29,588 bases of DNA, from contig CAYNBZ010000027.1 of assembly GCA_964395975.1 (NCBI GenBank), positions 1-29,588 on the forward strand. Direction: 5' to 3'. The translations under genes and the position numbers were made by a program. Origin of the DNA: Avimuribaculum sp964395975. GTDB taxonomy: Bacteria > Bacteroidota > Bacteroidia > Bacteroidales > Muribaculaceae. The notes below the pieces were generated by a model, which saw only the letters and a program-made list of their open reading frames with translations, was not told the DNA's origin and made no database searches. How positions within the stretch are numbered: the stretch's first letter is position 1; each line of letters begins with the position of its first letter. Below, piece after piece: positions 7,395 through 15,524 of the stretch.

Positions 7395-8501
7395 CTATGA
7401 CATTTCTACTTTTAGTGTAGGCGGCAGTGTGGTATTGCGCTCGTTGGTGGCTGATGCCACTTCACGGGCAAGGGCTATGAATGCTGCCCCCGACACGCTG
7501 TTTTGCAGGGTGACAGGCTCACCGTCGTCGCCGCCTTTGCAGATACTTGCCACGAGCGGTATCTGCCCGAGCAACGTCACTCCTAATTTCAGGGCAAGGT
7601 TCTTCCCGCCGTCTTTGCCGAAGATGTAATACCGTTCATCGGGGTGCGCGGCAGGAGTGAACCACGACATGTTTTCCACTATGCCCAGAATGGGTACGTT
7701 AACCTTGTCGCTTTGAAACATGCTTATCCCTTTCCGTGCATCGGCAAGTGCCACGTCTTGGGGCGTGGTGACCACTATCGTGCCTGTTATGGCGAGCGTC
7801 TGTACCAATGTGAGATGGATGTCGCTTGTCCCGGGGGGCATGTCGATGATGAAATAATCGAGGTCGCCCCAATCGGCCTCGGTGATGAGTTGCCGCAGGG
7901 CATTGCTTGCCATACCTCCACGCCACAGCACGGCTTGCTCCTTGTCAACAAGGAAGCCTATCGACAGCACTTTCACTCCGTATTTCTCAAGAGGCTCGAT
8001 GAGATTGCGCCCGTCTTCCTTTTGTGCCATATACACCGGTGAATCTTCAAGTCCGAACATCTTGGGAGCCGACGGACCGAAAATATCGGCATCGAGCAAT
8101 CCTACTTTATAACCGAGTTGGGCAAGCGAAACGGCAAGGTTCACGGCAATAGTCGATTTGCCCACTCCCCCCTTGCCCGAAGACACGCCGATGATGTTTT
8201 TTACACCCGGCAGAGGATTGGCGGGCTTATGCGAAACAACGGGCGTGCGGAACTTGGTGGCTATTGTCGCCACTACGTCGCTGCCTATGTATGTCTTGAT
8301 TGCCGCCTCGGCCGACTTCACGAGCGACTTGGCGAACGGGTCGGTCGGCTTGTCAAAGATTAGCGAGAACGATACTTTCATGCCATCGATTCGGATGTCA
8401 TCCTCCACCATTCCGCCAGTTACTATGTCCTTGCCCGAGCCCGGGTATCGCACGTTACTCAGGGCATCGAGTATGAGTTTGGGATATAATCGCTTTTCCA
8501 T
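7395..8501 (-). CDS. mrp: Mrp/NBP35-type P-loop ATPase with N-terminal MIP18-like domain
   Basis: The 368-residue protein resembles the Mrp/ApbC iron-sulfur carrier ATPases. Residues 1-85 are a MIP18/DUF59-like domain. The deviant Walker A GKGGVGKS is at 109-116, a switch segment LLDADIFGPSAPKMFG follows, and the second motif is IIDMPPGTSDIHLTL. The usual CxxC that bridges a 4Fe-4S cluster is missing: the ENMSWFTPAAHPDERYYIFG segment has no cysteine, and the whole protein contains only one (in SICKGG). Such a form may be general in Bacteroidota, but carrier function by the standard mechanism cannot be assumed. It lies 18 bases after trmB and is probably co-transcribed with it. Confidence 0.93.
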   Translation of the reverse strand: MEKRLYPKLILDALSNVRYPGSGKDIVTGGMVEDDIRIDGMKVSFSLIFDKPTDPFAKSLVKSAEAAIKTYIGSDVVATIATKFRTPVVSHKPANPLPGVKNIIGVSSGKGGVGKSTIAVNLAVSLAQLGYKVGLLDADIFGPSAPKMFGLEDSPVYMAQKEDGRNLIEPLEKYGVKVLSIGFLVDKEQAVLWRGGMASNALRQLITEADWGDLDYFIIDMPPGTSDIHLTLVQTLAITGTIVVTTPQDVALADARKGISMFQSDKVNVPILGIVENMSWFTPAAHPDERYYIFGKDGGKNLALKLGVTLLGQIPLVASICKGGDDGEPVTLQNSVSGAAFIALAREVASATNERNTTLPPTLKVEMS

Positions 8502-8519
8502 TGTAGTTTGTTTGTGTTT

Positions 8520-9287
8520 TCACTCCTCGTCGGGAGGTGTTATCATCTTTTGTATGTATCCGCGCGAAAAGCTGCGGTAAGTGTCGGGTTCGATTTCAAT
8601 GTCAGGCTCTTGGAGTTGTGGGACGCTGCCGAGGTGAAATTTTATGTATTTTATTGTCAGTCCGCGGTCGAGCCACTGTTGCTCGTAAAACGTTTTTATG
8701 CCGAGTATCTCATCATTCAGCCCCGAGTTATACAAGTCGGGAGTGCTGATGTCGGTTGGCAGTCCGTTAAGCTGCACGAGGGCATCGGTATAGGTGTAAA
8801 GAAACGGGCTGTCGGTCTTCAGGTGGATTATACCGTCGGGGATGATAATCCGGCGGTAAAGTTCGAGGAAACGGGTGCCTGTGAGCCGCTTCCTCACTTT
8901 CTTCATTTGCGGGTCGGGAAATGTTATCCATATCTCGCTCACTTCGCCATAGTCAAAGAATCTGTCGATGAGCTCGATGTTTGTACGCAGGAATGCGGCA
9001 TTGGTCAGCCCGTTCTCGGCTGCACATTTTGCACCGGTCCACATCCTTGCGCCCTTTATGTCGATGCCTATATAGTTTTTCGACGGGAATCGTTTGGCAA
9101 GCCCTACGGTGTATTCGCCCTTGCCGCATCCTAGTTCGAGCACTATTGGGTTGTCGTTTTTGAAGTATTGGCTTTTCCACAGTCCCTTGAGAGGGAAACC
9201 ATTGTCGCGCAATACTGCAAACGGATATTGGAACACGTTGGCAAGCTGTTCCATTTCGGCAAATTTTTTCAGTTTGTTTTTCCCCAT
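8520..9287 (-). CDS. trmB: tRNA (guanine-N7-)-methyltransferase
   Basis: This 255-residue SAM-dependent enzyme makes m7G46 in the tRNA variable loop. It shows the SAM-binding motif VLELGCGKGEYTVGLAKRFP (about residues 49-68), YIGIDIKGARMW, and the TrmB signature SEIWITFPDPQMKKVRKRLT (about 119-138) followed by FLELYRRIIIPDG and HLKTDS. The length is typical. It is followed by mrp after 18 bases and preceded after 19 bases by a small ORF on the same strand, so the three probably form one transcription unit starting near 9456. Confidence 0.95.
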   Translation of the reverse strand: MGKNKLKKFAEMEQLANVFQYPFAVLRDNGFPLKGLWKSQYFKNDNPIVLELGCGKGEYTVGLAKRFPSKNYIGIDIKGARMWTGAKCAAENGLTNAAFLRTNIELIDRFFDYGEVSEIWITFPDPQMKKVRKRLTGTRFLELYRRIIIPDGIIHLKTDSPFLYTYTDALVQLNGLPTDISTPDLYNSGLNDEILGIKTFYEQQWLDRGLTIKYIKFHLGSVPQLQEPDIEIEPDTYRSFSRGYIQKMITPPDEE

Positions 9288-9306
9288 TTTAATCAGGAAT
9301 ATACGG

Positions 9307-9447
9307 TTAGCGTATAAGTTTTATTATCGATGATGAGCCGTCGGAAAGGGAGGCACTGACTATGTAGAGATTGTCTGACCATGCTGTGGTATCGTCGCCA
9401 ATCGACTTCAGTTTGCTGCCGGCAGCAACTGTTTCAAATTGCCGCAT
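9307..9447 (-). CDS. Small ORF of 46 residues upstream of trmB
   Basis: The frame ATG (9447) to TAA (9307) encodes MRQFETVAAGSKLKSIGDDT and a tail ending IIKLIR. An exact TAnnTTTG element (9463-9470) places the expected transcription start about 10 bases before this ATG, and the trmB start follows 19 bases after the stop. The composition looks protein-like (mixed, no long low-complexity runs). I do not recognise a family. It may be a real small protein, a leader peptide or the relic of a larger gene; the frame stays open upstream without an ATG. Confidence 0.35.
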   Translation of the reverse strand: MRQFETVAAGSKLKSIGDDTTAWSDNLYIVSASLSDGSSSIIKLIR

Positions 9448-9462
9448 CCGGCAAATGTTGCG

Positions 9463-9470
9463 CAAATATA
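9463..9470 (-). promoter_or_regulatory. Putative promoter of the small ORF-trmB-mrp unit
   Basis: TATATTTG on the minus strand is an exact TAnnTTTG; no clear TTG is seen about 20 bases upstream. The expected transcription start is near 9456. Confidence 0.45.
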
Positions 9471-9573
9471 AGATAATTTTGGCAATTTCTGAATATCTTC
9501 TCGATTATCGGGTTGGTAACCACCTGTGGGTGTACTGCAAGGTGTATGAGTCTCCACTTGTGCCGGCGCAGGC

Positions 9574-10515
9574 TTAACGTTCCGCACGCAGCGGGTTGTT
9601 CAGGAAGTCCTCGTAGGCGAGGTGTATCCCGTCCTCCAGCTCCGTCTTGTATGTCCACCCCAGAGCCTTGGCCTTCGACACGTCGAGCAGCTTGCGTGGT
9701 GTGCCGTTGGGTTGCGATGTGTCCCATCGTATCTCACCGTCGTATCCCACAGTCCTTGCCACCAAATCGGCGAGTTCCCTTATGGAGATTTCCTTGCCGG
9801 TGCCGGCGTTCACCGTCTCATTGCCGCTGTAGTTCTCCATCAGGAACACGCACAGGTCGGCGAGGTCGTCCACGTATAGGAACTCGCGCAACGGGCTCCC
9901 ATCGCCCCAGCAGGTGACGTACGGCAGTCCCCGTTCCTTCGCCTCGTGGAATCGGCGTATCAGCCCCGGCAGCACGTGGCTGTGCTCGGGGTGGTAGTTG
10001 TCGTTGGGCCCGTACAGATTGGTGGGCATCACGCTGATATAGTCCGTTCCGTACTGTCGGTTTAGGAACTCGCAGTACTTCAGCCCCGAAATCTTCGCCA
10101 GTGCGTATGCCTCGTTGGTCTTTTCCAGCTCACCTGTCAGCAGGCAGCTTTCCGTCATCGGCTGTGGAGCAAGGCGCGGGTATATGCACGACGAGCCGAG
10201 GAACTCCAGCTTGCGGCACCCGTTCTGCCATGCTGCATGGATGACGTTCATCTCGAGAATCATGTTCTCGTACATGAAGTCCGCCAGAGCCGACCGGTTT
10301 GCCACGATGCCTCCCACCTTCGCCGCCGCGAGGAACACGTACTCCGGCTTCTCATCGGCGAAGAACCGTTCCACAGCATCCTGCCGCGTCAGGTCCAGCT
10401 CGCCGTGTGTGCGCGTGACGATGTTGTCGTATCCCCTCCGTTCCAGTTCACGGACGATTGCCGAGCCCACCATTCCCCGGTGTCCGGCCACGTATATTTT
10501 TGAATACTTTTCCAT
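9574..10515 (-). CDS. fcl: GDP-L-fucose synthase
   Basis: This 313-residue short-chain dehydrogenase-type epimerase/reductase converts GDP-4-keto-6-deoxymannose to GDP-L-fucose. The N-terminal NADP motif is GHRGMVGSAI (residues 11-20). FLAAAKVGGI and the SSCIYPRLAPQPMTES segment follow, then the catalytic Y-xxx-K in YALAKISGLKYCEF and the family block MPTNLYGPNDNYHPEHSHVLPGLIRR. It lies 50 bases after gmd on the same strand, the preceding enzyme of the pathway. Both genes use more G and C than their neighbours: the 60 bases at 9961-10020 contain 39 G+C, against 29 in 14281-14340 of manC. This hints at transfer or a different expression class. Confidence 0.96.
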   Translation of the reverse strand: MEKYSKIYVAGHRGMVGSAIVRELERRGYDNIVTRTHGELDLTRQDAVERFFADEKPEYVFLAAAKVGGIVANRSALADFMYENMILEMNVIHAAWQNGCRKLEFLGSSCIYPRLAPQPMTESCLLTGELEKTNEAYALAKISGLKYCEFLNRQYGTDYISVMPTNLYGPNDNYHPEHSHVLPGLIRRFHEAKERGLPYVTCWGDGSPLREFLYVDDLADLCVFLMENYSGNETVNAGTGKEISIRELADLVARTVGYDGEIRWDTSQPNGTPRKLLDVSKAKALGWTYKTELEDGIHLAYEDFLNNPLRAER

Positions 10516-10565
10516 ATTGCTTGTGTTTTAGTTGCCCATTCAAACCTGTTCTTCTTCGTCCCCCG

Positions 10566-11654
10566 TCACTTCACTATCCCTTTCTCAAGGTACTCGGCGA
10601 GGTTCATTCGGACATGCTCGCCGGCGCGCTCGCCTGCCACCTTCGCCATGTCGGCATCCACCATCAGCTTCACCAGCTGCCCGAAAGTGGTCTTTTGGGG
10701 GTTCCACCCCAGTTCTCGTTTTGCCTTTGCGGGGTTGCCCCACAGGTTCACCACGTCGGTGGGGCGGTAGAAGTCGGGTGACACCTCCACGAGCACCCTG
10801 CCGGTGGCTACATCGATGCCCTTCTCGTTCTCCCCTTCGCCCTCGAAGCGCAACTCGATGCCCACATGGTGGAATGCAAGTTGGCAGAATTCACGTACCG
10901 AGTGCTGCTCGCCCGTTGCAATTACGAAGTCCTCAGGCTTGTCGTTCTGCAATATCAGCCACATGCACTCCACGTAGTCTTTTGCGTACCCCCAGTCGCG
11001 CATCGACGACAGGTTCCCGAGGTAGAGCTTGTCCTGCTTTCCCTGAGCTATGCGTGCTGCGGCAAGCGTTATCTTGCGTGTCACGAACGTTTCCCCGCGT
11101 CGTTCCGACTCGTGGTTGAACAGTATGCCTGAACAGCAGAACATCCCGTAGGCCTCGCGGTACTCCTTCACTATCCAGTATCCGTATAGCTTGGCCACGG
11201 CGTACGGGCTGTATGGGTGGAACGGCGTGTTTTCGTCCTGCGGCACCTCTTCCACCTTTCCGTAGAGCTCTGAAGTGGATGCCTGGTATATGCGGCACGT
11301 CTTGGCGAGTCCGCACTGGCGTACCGCCTCGAGGATGCGCAGCACGCCCGTTGCGTCCACGTCGGCTGTGAACTCGGGCGAGTCGAAGGAAACCTGCACG
11401 TGGCTCTGCGCGGCGAGGTTGTACACTTCGTCGGGGCGTACCTTGCCGACCACCTGCATGATGCTCATGGAGTCCCCGAGGTCTGCGTAGTGCAGGTGGA
11501 ATCTCGGGTGTCCTTCCAGGTGCGCGATGCGTTCCCGGTAGTCCACCGATGAGCGGCGTATCGTCCCGTGCACGTTGTAGCCTTTGTCCAAAAGGAATTC
11601 GGCCAGGAATGACCCGTCCTGACCGGTTGTGCCTGTAATAAGGGCTGTTTTCAT
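10566..11654 (-). CDS. gmd: GDP-mannose 4,6-dehydratase
   Basis: This 362-residue NADP-dependent dehydratase converts GDP-D-mannose to GDP-4-keto-6-deoxy-D-mannose. The sequence shows the Rossmann motif GTTGQDGSFLAEFLL (residues 8-22), the IRRSS segment that binds NADP in the tetramer, NLAAQSHVQVSFDSP, the catalytic STSELYGKVEEVPQ and YAVAKLYGYW, and FNHESERRGETFVTRKIT. The length is normal. It precedes fcl; with manC at 13835-14920 the window supplies mannose-1-phosphate to GDP-fucose. Like fcl it is GC-rich (36 of 60 in 11041-11100). A roughly 200-base leader with a short ORF precedes it. Confidence 0.97.
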   Translation of the reverse strand: MKTALITGTTGQDGSFLAEFLLDKGYNVHGTIRRSSVDYRERIAHLEGHPRFHLHYADLGDSMSIMQVVGKVRPDEVYNLAAQSHVQVSFDSPEFTADVDATGVLRILEAVRQCGLAKTCRIYQASTSELYGKVEEVPQDENTPFHPYSPYAVAKLYGYWIVKEYREAYGMFCCSGILFNHESERRGETFVTRKITLAAARIAQGKQDKLYLGNLSSMRDWGYAKDYVECMWLILQNDKPEDFVIATGEQHSVREFCQLAFHHVGIELRFEGEGENEKGIDVATGRVLVEVSPDFYRPTDVVNLWGNPAKAKRELGWNPQKTTFGQLVKLMVDADMAKVAGERAGEHVRMNLAEYLEKGIVK

Positions 11655-11695
11655 TCTATCTGTGTATTATGGATTAATGTTGTTTAATATCTTGT

Positions 11696-11833
11696 TCAAT
11701 GCCGGTTTGCATGGGGGCAAGCCGAGAAAACGGAGGGTGTTTTTTCAACAAGTCCGTTGGCTTCCTGAAACTCGTCAAAGGTCATCGTATGGATAAACAT
11801 GGAATGTATGCATCCCACACCAAAGGCCTGCAT
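11696..11833 (-). CDS. Short ORF in the gmd leader (45 residues)
   Basis: The frame from ATG 11833 to TGA 11696 encodes 45 residues. The inner part MTFDEFQEANGLVEKTPSVF (from ATG 11785) has protein-like composition. It sits between a TAnnTTTG promoter element (11860-11867) and gmd (start 11654, 41 bases further), so it would be the first frame on the gmd-fcl transcript. I recognise no family. It could be a regulatory upstream ORF, a small protein or a remnant. Confidence 0.3.
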   Translation of the reverse strand: MQAFGVGCIHSMFIHTMTFDEFQEANGLVEKTPSVFSACPHANRH

Positions 11834-11859
11834 TGGTTAATTCGTTGGTTTCCAATGTA

Positions 11860-11867
11860 CAAATTTA
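11860..11867 (-). promoter_or_regulatory. Putative gmd-fcl promoter, -7 element
   Basis: TAAATTTG on the minus strand is an exact TAnnTTTG; the nearest TTGG upstream is at 15 bases, shorter than the consensus spacing. The transcription start would be near 11853, giving a leader of about 200 bases. Confidence 0.35.
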
Positions 11868-12044
11868 GCAAATTAAAATTATCCAAGGAAATAATCAGCC
11901 GGAATTTGAAAAAATCCAAAGAAAAACCGAACTGTTTCAATTCGCAATGCCTTTCGTTTATGCCTAAATGACTTTAGGCATTTTGCACTACGAATGGAGA
12001 TGTTGAGAGTGCCGTAGATAGTGGTTTAGATTGTCATTCTATAA

Positions 12045-12076
12045 TTTGTATAGTTAATTGAAAAATGTTACATTTG
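12045..12076 (+). promoter_or_regulatory. Sulfatase promoter
   Basis: TTTG (12045-12048) is followed after 20 bases by TACATTTG (12069-12076), a full Bacteroidota consensus. Transcription would start near 12083, about 70 bases before the gene. The rest of 11868-12044 shows nothing recognisable. Confidence 0.65.
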
Positions 12077-12154
12077 CGAACAGTACATAATGCATTTGCT
12101 GCCAGAATCGGGACCGGAAGCAAGTTTTAACCTAAACCATTTAAGACTATCATC

Positions 12155-13702
12155 ATGAGAAATCCTTCAATCGGCATATTGCCCTTGGCCATAGCCTCGA
12201 CATGTGGCTTGACCGTTCATGCTCAAACCGACAGGCAGGAATTGCCTAATGTGATATTTATTTATGCCGATGACCTTGGCTATGGCGACCTTGAATGTTA
12301 TGGCGCAAGCAATGTTTCCACCCCTAATGTAAACCGCCTTGCCGAAAACGGAATACGCTTCACCAACGGCTATGCTGCCGCAGCCACGAGTACGCCATCG
12401 CGCTATTCGCTACTGACAGGAGAGTATGCGTGGCGGCGCAATGACACCAACATTGCCCCGGGTGATGCAGGGATGATTATCCACCCATGGCAATATACAT
12501 TGGCCGATATGTTTAAAAGCGTAGGATATGCTACTGCGGCTTTCGGTAAATGGCATCTCGGGCTTGGCATTGAAACAGGGACGCAAGACTGGAATGCCCC
12601 GTTACCTGCGGCACTTGGCGATTTGGGTTTTGACTATTCTTATATAATGGCTGCCACGGCCGACCGTGTGCCGTGCGTGTTTATTGAAAACGGGCAGGTG
12701 GCCAATTATGATCCAGAAGCTCCCATATATGTAAGTTATGAAAAAAATTTCCCCGGTGAGCCGACCGGCAAGGAGAATCCCGAATTATTATATAATCTCA
12801 AGCCAAGTCATGGACACAACCAGTCGATTGTGAATGGTATTAGCCGCATAGGTTATATGAAAGGTGGCGGTCGTGCGTTGTGGAAGGATGAAAATATAGC
12901 CGACTCTATTACGGCTCGTGCCGTGAAATATCTGCATGAACATTGCAATGAACGCTTTTTCATGTACTTTGCCACAAACGACATTCATGTGCCACGATTC
13001 CCGCATCCGCGTTTCCGTGGCAAGAATGTGATGGGGTTGCGTGGCGAGGCCATAATGCAATTTGATTGGAGTGTAGGACAGATAATGCAAGCACTTGATG
13101 AACTGGGATTGACCGACAACACATTAATAATATTGTCGAGCGACAATGGTCCTGTTGTGGATGACGGTTACCAAGACCAGGCTGAGGAATTGCTTAATGG
13201 GCATAAGCCTGCCGGTGACTTGCGCGGAGGAAAATACAGTACGTTTGAAGGCGGTACCCGAGTGCCGGTGATAGTGCATTGGCCGAAAATGATAAAAGAG
13301 CCGCAGGTGTCGGATGTGCTTTTGTCGCAAATCGATTGGCTTGCATCGTTGGCTGCCCTCACCGGTGCGCGCATTCCACAAGGCGGTGCGCCTGACAGCC
13401 AAGACCATCTTGGTAATTTGCTTGGCACGGACAATGAGGACAGGTCGTGGATTATCGAACACGCTGCCAACAATACGCTTTCGGTGCGTACAAGGCAATG
13501 GAAGTATATAGAGCCGAATGATGATCCTCGTGAGATAAACCGTAATACAAAGATAGAGCTTGGCAACTCTCCGATTCCGCAACTTTATGACATGAGTGTT
13601 GAAGGGGAACTTGAAAACGTGGCAACTGAGCATCCTGAAGTGGTTTTTGAATTGCAGCAGACATTGCGCAAGGTGCGTAATTCAGGTGATGGCAAAAGGT
13701 GA
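12155..13702 (+). CDS. Secreted serine-type sulfatase (S1 family)
   Basis: This 515-residue enzyme hydrolyses sulfate esters, most likely on host or dietary glycans. A signal peptide ends near VHA-Q (residues 21-24). The active-site motif is S79-T-P-S-R83 followed by YSLLTG, so the catalytic formylglycine would be made from serine, which in anaerobes requires the radical-SAM maturase anSME; no maturase is in the window. Metal ligands are the ADD pair at 38-40 and the SSDNGPV segment, with KWHLG also present. The middle stretch SHGHNQSIVNGISRIGYMKGG resembles S1_15/S1_16-type galactose or GalNAc sulfatases, but I cannot fix the subfamily. It stands alone between gmd and manC with its own promoter. 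No SusC/SusD pair is adjacent. Confidence 0.9.
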   Translation: MRNPSIGILPLAIASTCGLTVHAQTDRQELPNVIFIYADDLGYGDLECYGASNVSTPNVNRLAENGIRFTNGYAAAATSTPSRYSLLTGEYAWRRNDTNIAPGDAGMIIHPWQYTLADMFKSVGYATAAFGKWHLGLGIETGTQDWNAPLPAALGDLGFDYSYIMAATADRVPCVFIENGQVANYDPEAPIYVSYEKNFPGEPTGKENPELLYNLKPSHGHNQSIVNGISRIGYMKGGGRALWKDENIADSITARAVKYLHEHCNERFFMYFATNDIHVPRFPHPRFRGKNVMGLRGEAIMQFDWSVGQIMQALDELGLTDNTLIILSSDNGPVVDDGYQDQAEELLNGHKPAGDLRGGKYSTFEGGTRVPVIVHWPKMIKEPQVSDVLLSQIDWLASLAALTGARIPQGGAPDSQDHLGNLLGTDNEDRSWIIEHAANNTLSVRTRQWKYIEPNDDPREINRNTKIELGNSPIPQLYDMSVEGELENVATEHPEVVFELQQTLRKVRNSGDGKR

Positions 13703-13746
13703 AGTATGGATAAATTGCGGGTAGTTTCGGAATGAAATAAACAGAA

Positions 13747-13796
13747 GAGCCGGGGAAAAGCCTGTCAGTGTTTGACAGACGTGGTTTCTCCGGCTC
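13747..13796. terminator. Hairpin between convergent sulfatase and manC
   Basis: An outer stem GAGCCGG...CCGGCTC (13747-13796) encloses an inner CTGTCA/TGACAG hairpin. It lies 45 bases after the sulfatase stop and 39 bases after the manC stop, so it can serve both genes. No long T-run follows on either side. Confidence 0.5.
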
Positions 13797-13834
13797 ATGA
13801 TTCTGGATTGAATTTCGGTTGGCTCTGTTGTGCT

Positions 13835-14920
13835 CTACAGATATTTGTCGCCAAAAGATGCTTTCACGTCGTTGACAAACTGCCTGATGCGTTGTTCTTC
13901 ACCTTGAGGGCAAATCAGCAGTACGTCGCTCGAATCGGCAATTATGAAATCTTTCAACCCTGCCGCCACTATCAGTTTGTTTGGCTGCTTGACGGCAATC
14001 ATATTGTTTTGGCAATTGTAGAGCATGACGTTGCAATTTTGTGTAACATTGCCATCTTTGCTCTTTGGCGAATATTCATATAACACACCCCATGCGCTAA
14101 GGTCGTTCCAGCCAAAGTTGACGCACGACACATATACATTTGGCGCTTTTTCCATTACGGCGAAATCTATCGAGATGTTGGGGCATTCGGGGAATGTGGC
14201 ATTGATATAGTCGTGTTCTTCGGTGGTGCCGAATTTGTCGGTGCCGGCCTCGAACTTGTAGTAAATATTGGGGGCATAATCGTGCAATGCCTTTATGATG
14301 CCATTGGCCGTCCACAAGAATATGCCCGAATTCCAGAAGAATTCACCGCTGTCGACAAACAGCTTTGCAATTTCAATGTCGGGCTTCTCGGTGAATGTTT
14401 TCACTTGCAGGATGCCGTCGGTATCGGTTTTCTCTCCTATCTGTATGTAGCCGTAGCCCGTTTCAGGACGATTGGGCTTTACGCCAAGTGTGAGCAGGGC
14501 ATCATCGTTGTTTTCGATGAAGTTGAAACCGTTGATGATTTCACTGCGGAAAACATCCTCGTTAAGAATAAGGTGGTCGCTTGGTGATACCATTATCGAT
14601 GCGTTGGGATTGAGTGCGCGTATGTGGAATGCGGCCCAAGCTATGCATGGTGCCGTGTTACGGCGCGTTGGCTCAAGCAGAATCCTGTCATCGTCAATTT
14701 CCGGTAACTGTTCGTGTACGAGATGCCGATAGCTTTCGTTGGTAACAATTATGATGTTGCTTGGTGGTACTATATCTTTCACGCGGTCGTAGCTCATTTG
14801 CAACAATGTGCGTCCGGTACCTAAAAAGTCGATGAATTGTTTGGGCATGTCTTTGCGGCTGTAGGGCCAGAAACGGCTACCTACGCCACCACTCATGATT
14901 ACACAATATCTGTTGTTCAT
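13835..14920 (-). CDS. manC: Mannose-1-phosphate guanylyltransferase
   Basis: The 361-residue nucleotidyltransferase makes GDP-mannose from mannose-1-phosphate and GTP. It shows the N-terminal pyrophosphorylase motif MSGGVGSRFWPYSRKDMPKQF (about residues 9-29), LLEPTRRNTAPCIAWAA, SPSDHLI, the FTEKPD active-site motif and FWNSGIFLW. The length matches the single-domain form, lacking the C-terminal isomerase domain of bifunctional ManC/AlgA. It feeds gmd-fcl, from which it is separated by the oppositely oriented sulfatase. Its base composition is like the genome average here, unlike gmd and fcl. Confidence 0.95.
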   Translation of the reverse strand: MNNRYCVIMSGGVGSRFWPYSRKDMPKQFIDFLGTGRTLLQMSYDRVKDIVPPSNIIIVTNESYRHLVHEQLPEIDDDRILLEPTRRNTAPCIAWAAFHIRALNPNASIMVSPSDHLILNEDVFRSEIINGFNFIENNDDALLTLGVKPNRPETGYGYIQIGEKTDTDGILQVKTFTEKPDIEIAKLFVDSGEFFWNSGIFLWTANGIIKALHDYAPNIYYKFEAGTDKFGTTEEHDYINATFPECPNISIDFAVMEKAPNVYVSCVNFGWNDLSAWGVLYEYSPKSKDGNVTQNCNVMLYNCQNNMIAVKQPNKLIVAAGLKDFIIADSSDVLLICPQGEEQRIRQFVNDVKASFGDKYL

Positions 14921-14951
14921 ATCGCGGGTTGTTTTTTACGTTTTTATTTTG

Positions 14952-14983
14952 CTAAATTAGCAATTTATGGTGTATGGTAGCAA
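14952..14983 (-). promoter_or_regulatory. Putative manC promoter
   Basis: On the minus strand TTG (14983-14981) is followed after 21 bases by TAATTTAG (14959-14952), one base off the TAnnTTTG consensus. It lies 31 bases before the manC ATG. Confidence 0.35.
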
Positions 14984-15060
14984 TTTATATTGTTAATTGT
15001 TGAAGCTGAATGTGTAAAAATTAATGAAATTAGAAATATGAATCAGATAAAATGAGAAAA

Positions 15061-15440
15061 AGGCACTTCTCACGAAGTACCTTCTGTTTCTTTCCGCCAT
15101 TTGACATGCGGAATAATTTACCATTTCCTAAACAACCTTAATAACAAACCTTCTACCTTCTTAAAATCAATTTAAGTGAGATAATATATGCCTATTCTCT
15201 TTGTCCCGAAGAATGACAAGGCTTAATGTTTTTTTTCATGTATCGCCGTGTGCCGTTTCCGGCGCACGGCGTACACTTACATAAACCTTAAACAATTGTC
15301 CCATGACGAGCAGAGGACTGGGAATTGCCCTAACTTTATAGGGCTTGTTTGAACTCAAACATTGATTTTCATGGTTAGGAATCCGATGGCAGAGCAACCT
15401 GATTAGTCGCTGTCAATCATGACAGCAATCATGATTTTTG
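15061..15440. other. Gene-free, hairpin-rich stretch; possible decayed leader of a SusC-like gene
   Basis: No sustained reading frame is seen in 14984-15589. Inverted repeats: 15061-15081 (9-bp arms with one mismatch, followed on the minus strand by a T-run), 15092-15113 (TTCCGC/GCGGAA), 15244-15271 (11-bp arms with one G-U), 15329-15342 (GCCCTA/TAGGGC) and 15409-15426 (GCTGTCA/TGACAGC). On the plus strand a 12-codon frame MTSRGLGIALTL begins at ATG 15303 and stops at the GCCCTA hairpin; it resembles the start of a signal peptide and is preceded by AAACCTTAAAC-type sequence seen before TonB-receptor genes. On the minus strand an exact TAnnTTTG lies near 15456-15463 and a terminator near 15060, so a non-coding transcript of about 390 nt is also possible. 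Confidence 0.35.
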
Positions 15441-15524
15441 CTTTGCTATTACAAATATAGAATCAATTGCCCGCCAACGGAGTTTTATATGATGGAAATA
15501 TAAATTATTTTAGGAATAATATAA

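Noticed and set aside
9548..9560. 12-base match TCTCCACTTGTG shared with the candidate small RNA region near 7212
   Set aside because: A single 12-base match in 30 kb is expected by chance, and the surroundings do not align.
11699..11971. 90-codon plus-strand frame in the gmd-sulfatase gap
   Set aside because: It has no family match, Lys/Ser-rich AT-driven composition at its end, and no promoter. The minus strand here offers a better leader reading.
15061..15440. tmRNA or RNase P RNA in the hairpin-rich gap
   Set aside because: The length would fit, but the conserved ends and core motifs (tRNA-like ends of tmRNA, GAGGAAAGTCC of RNase P RNA) are absent.
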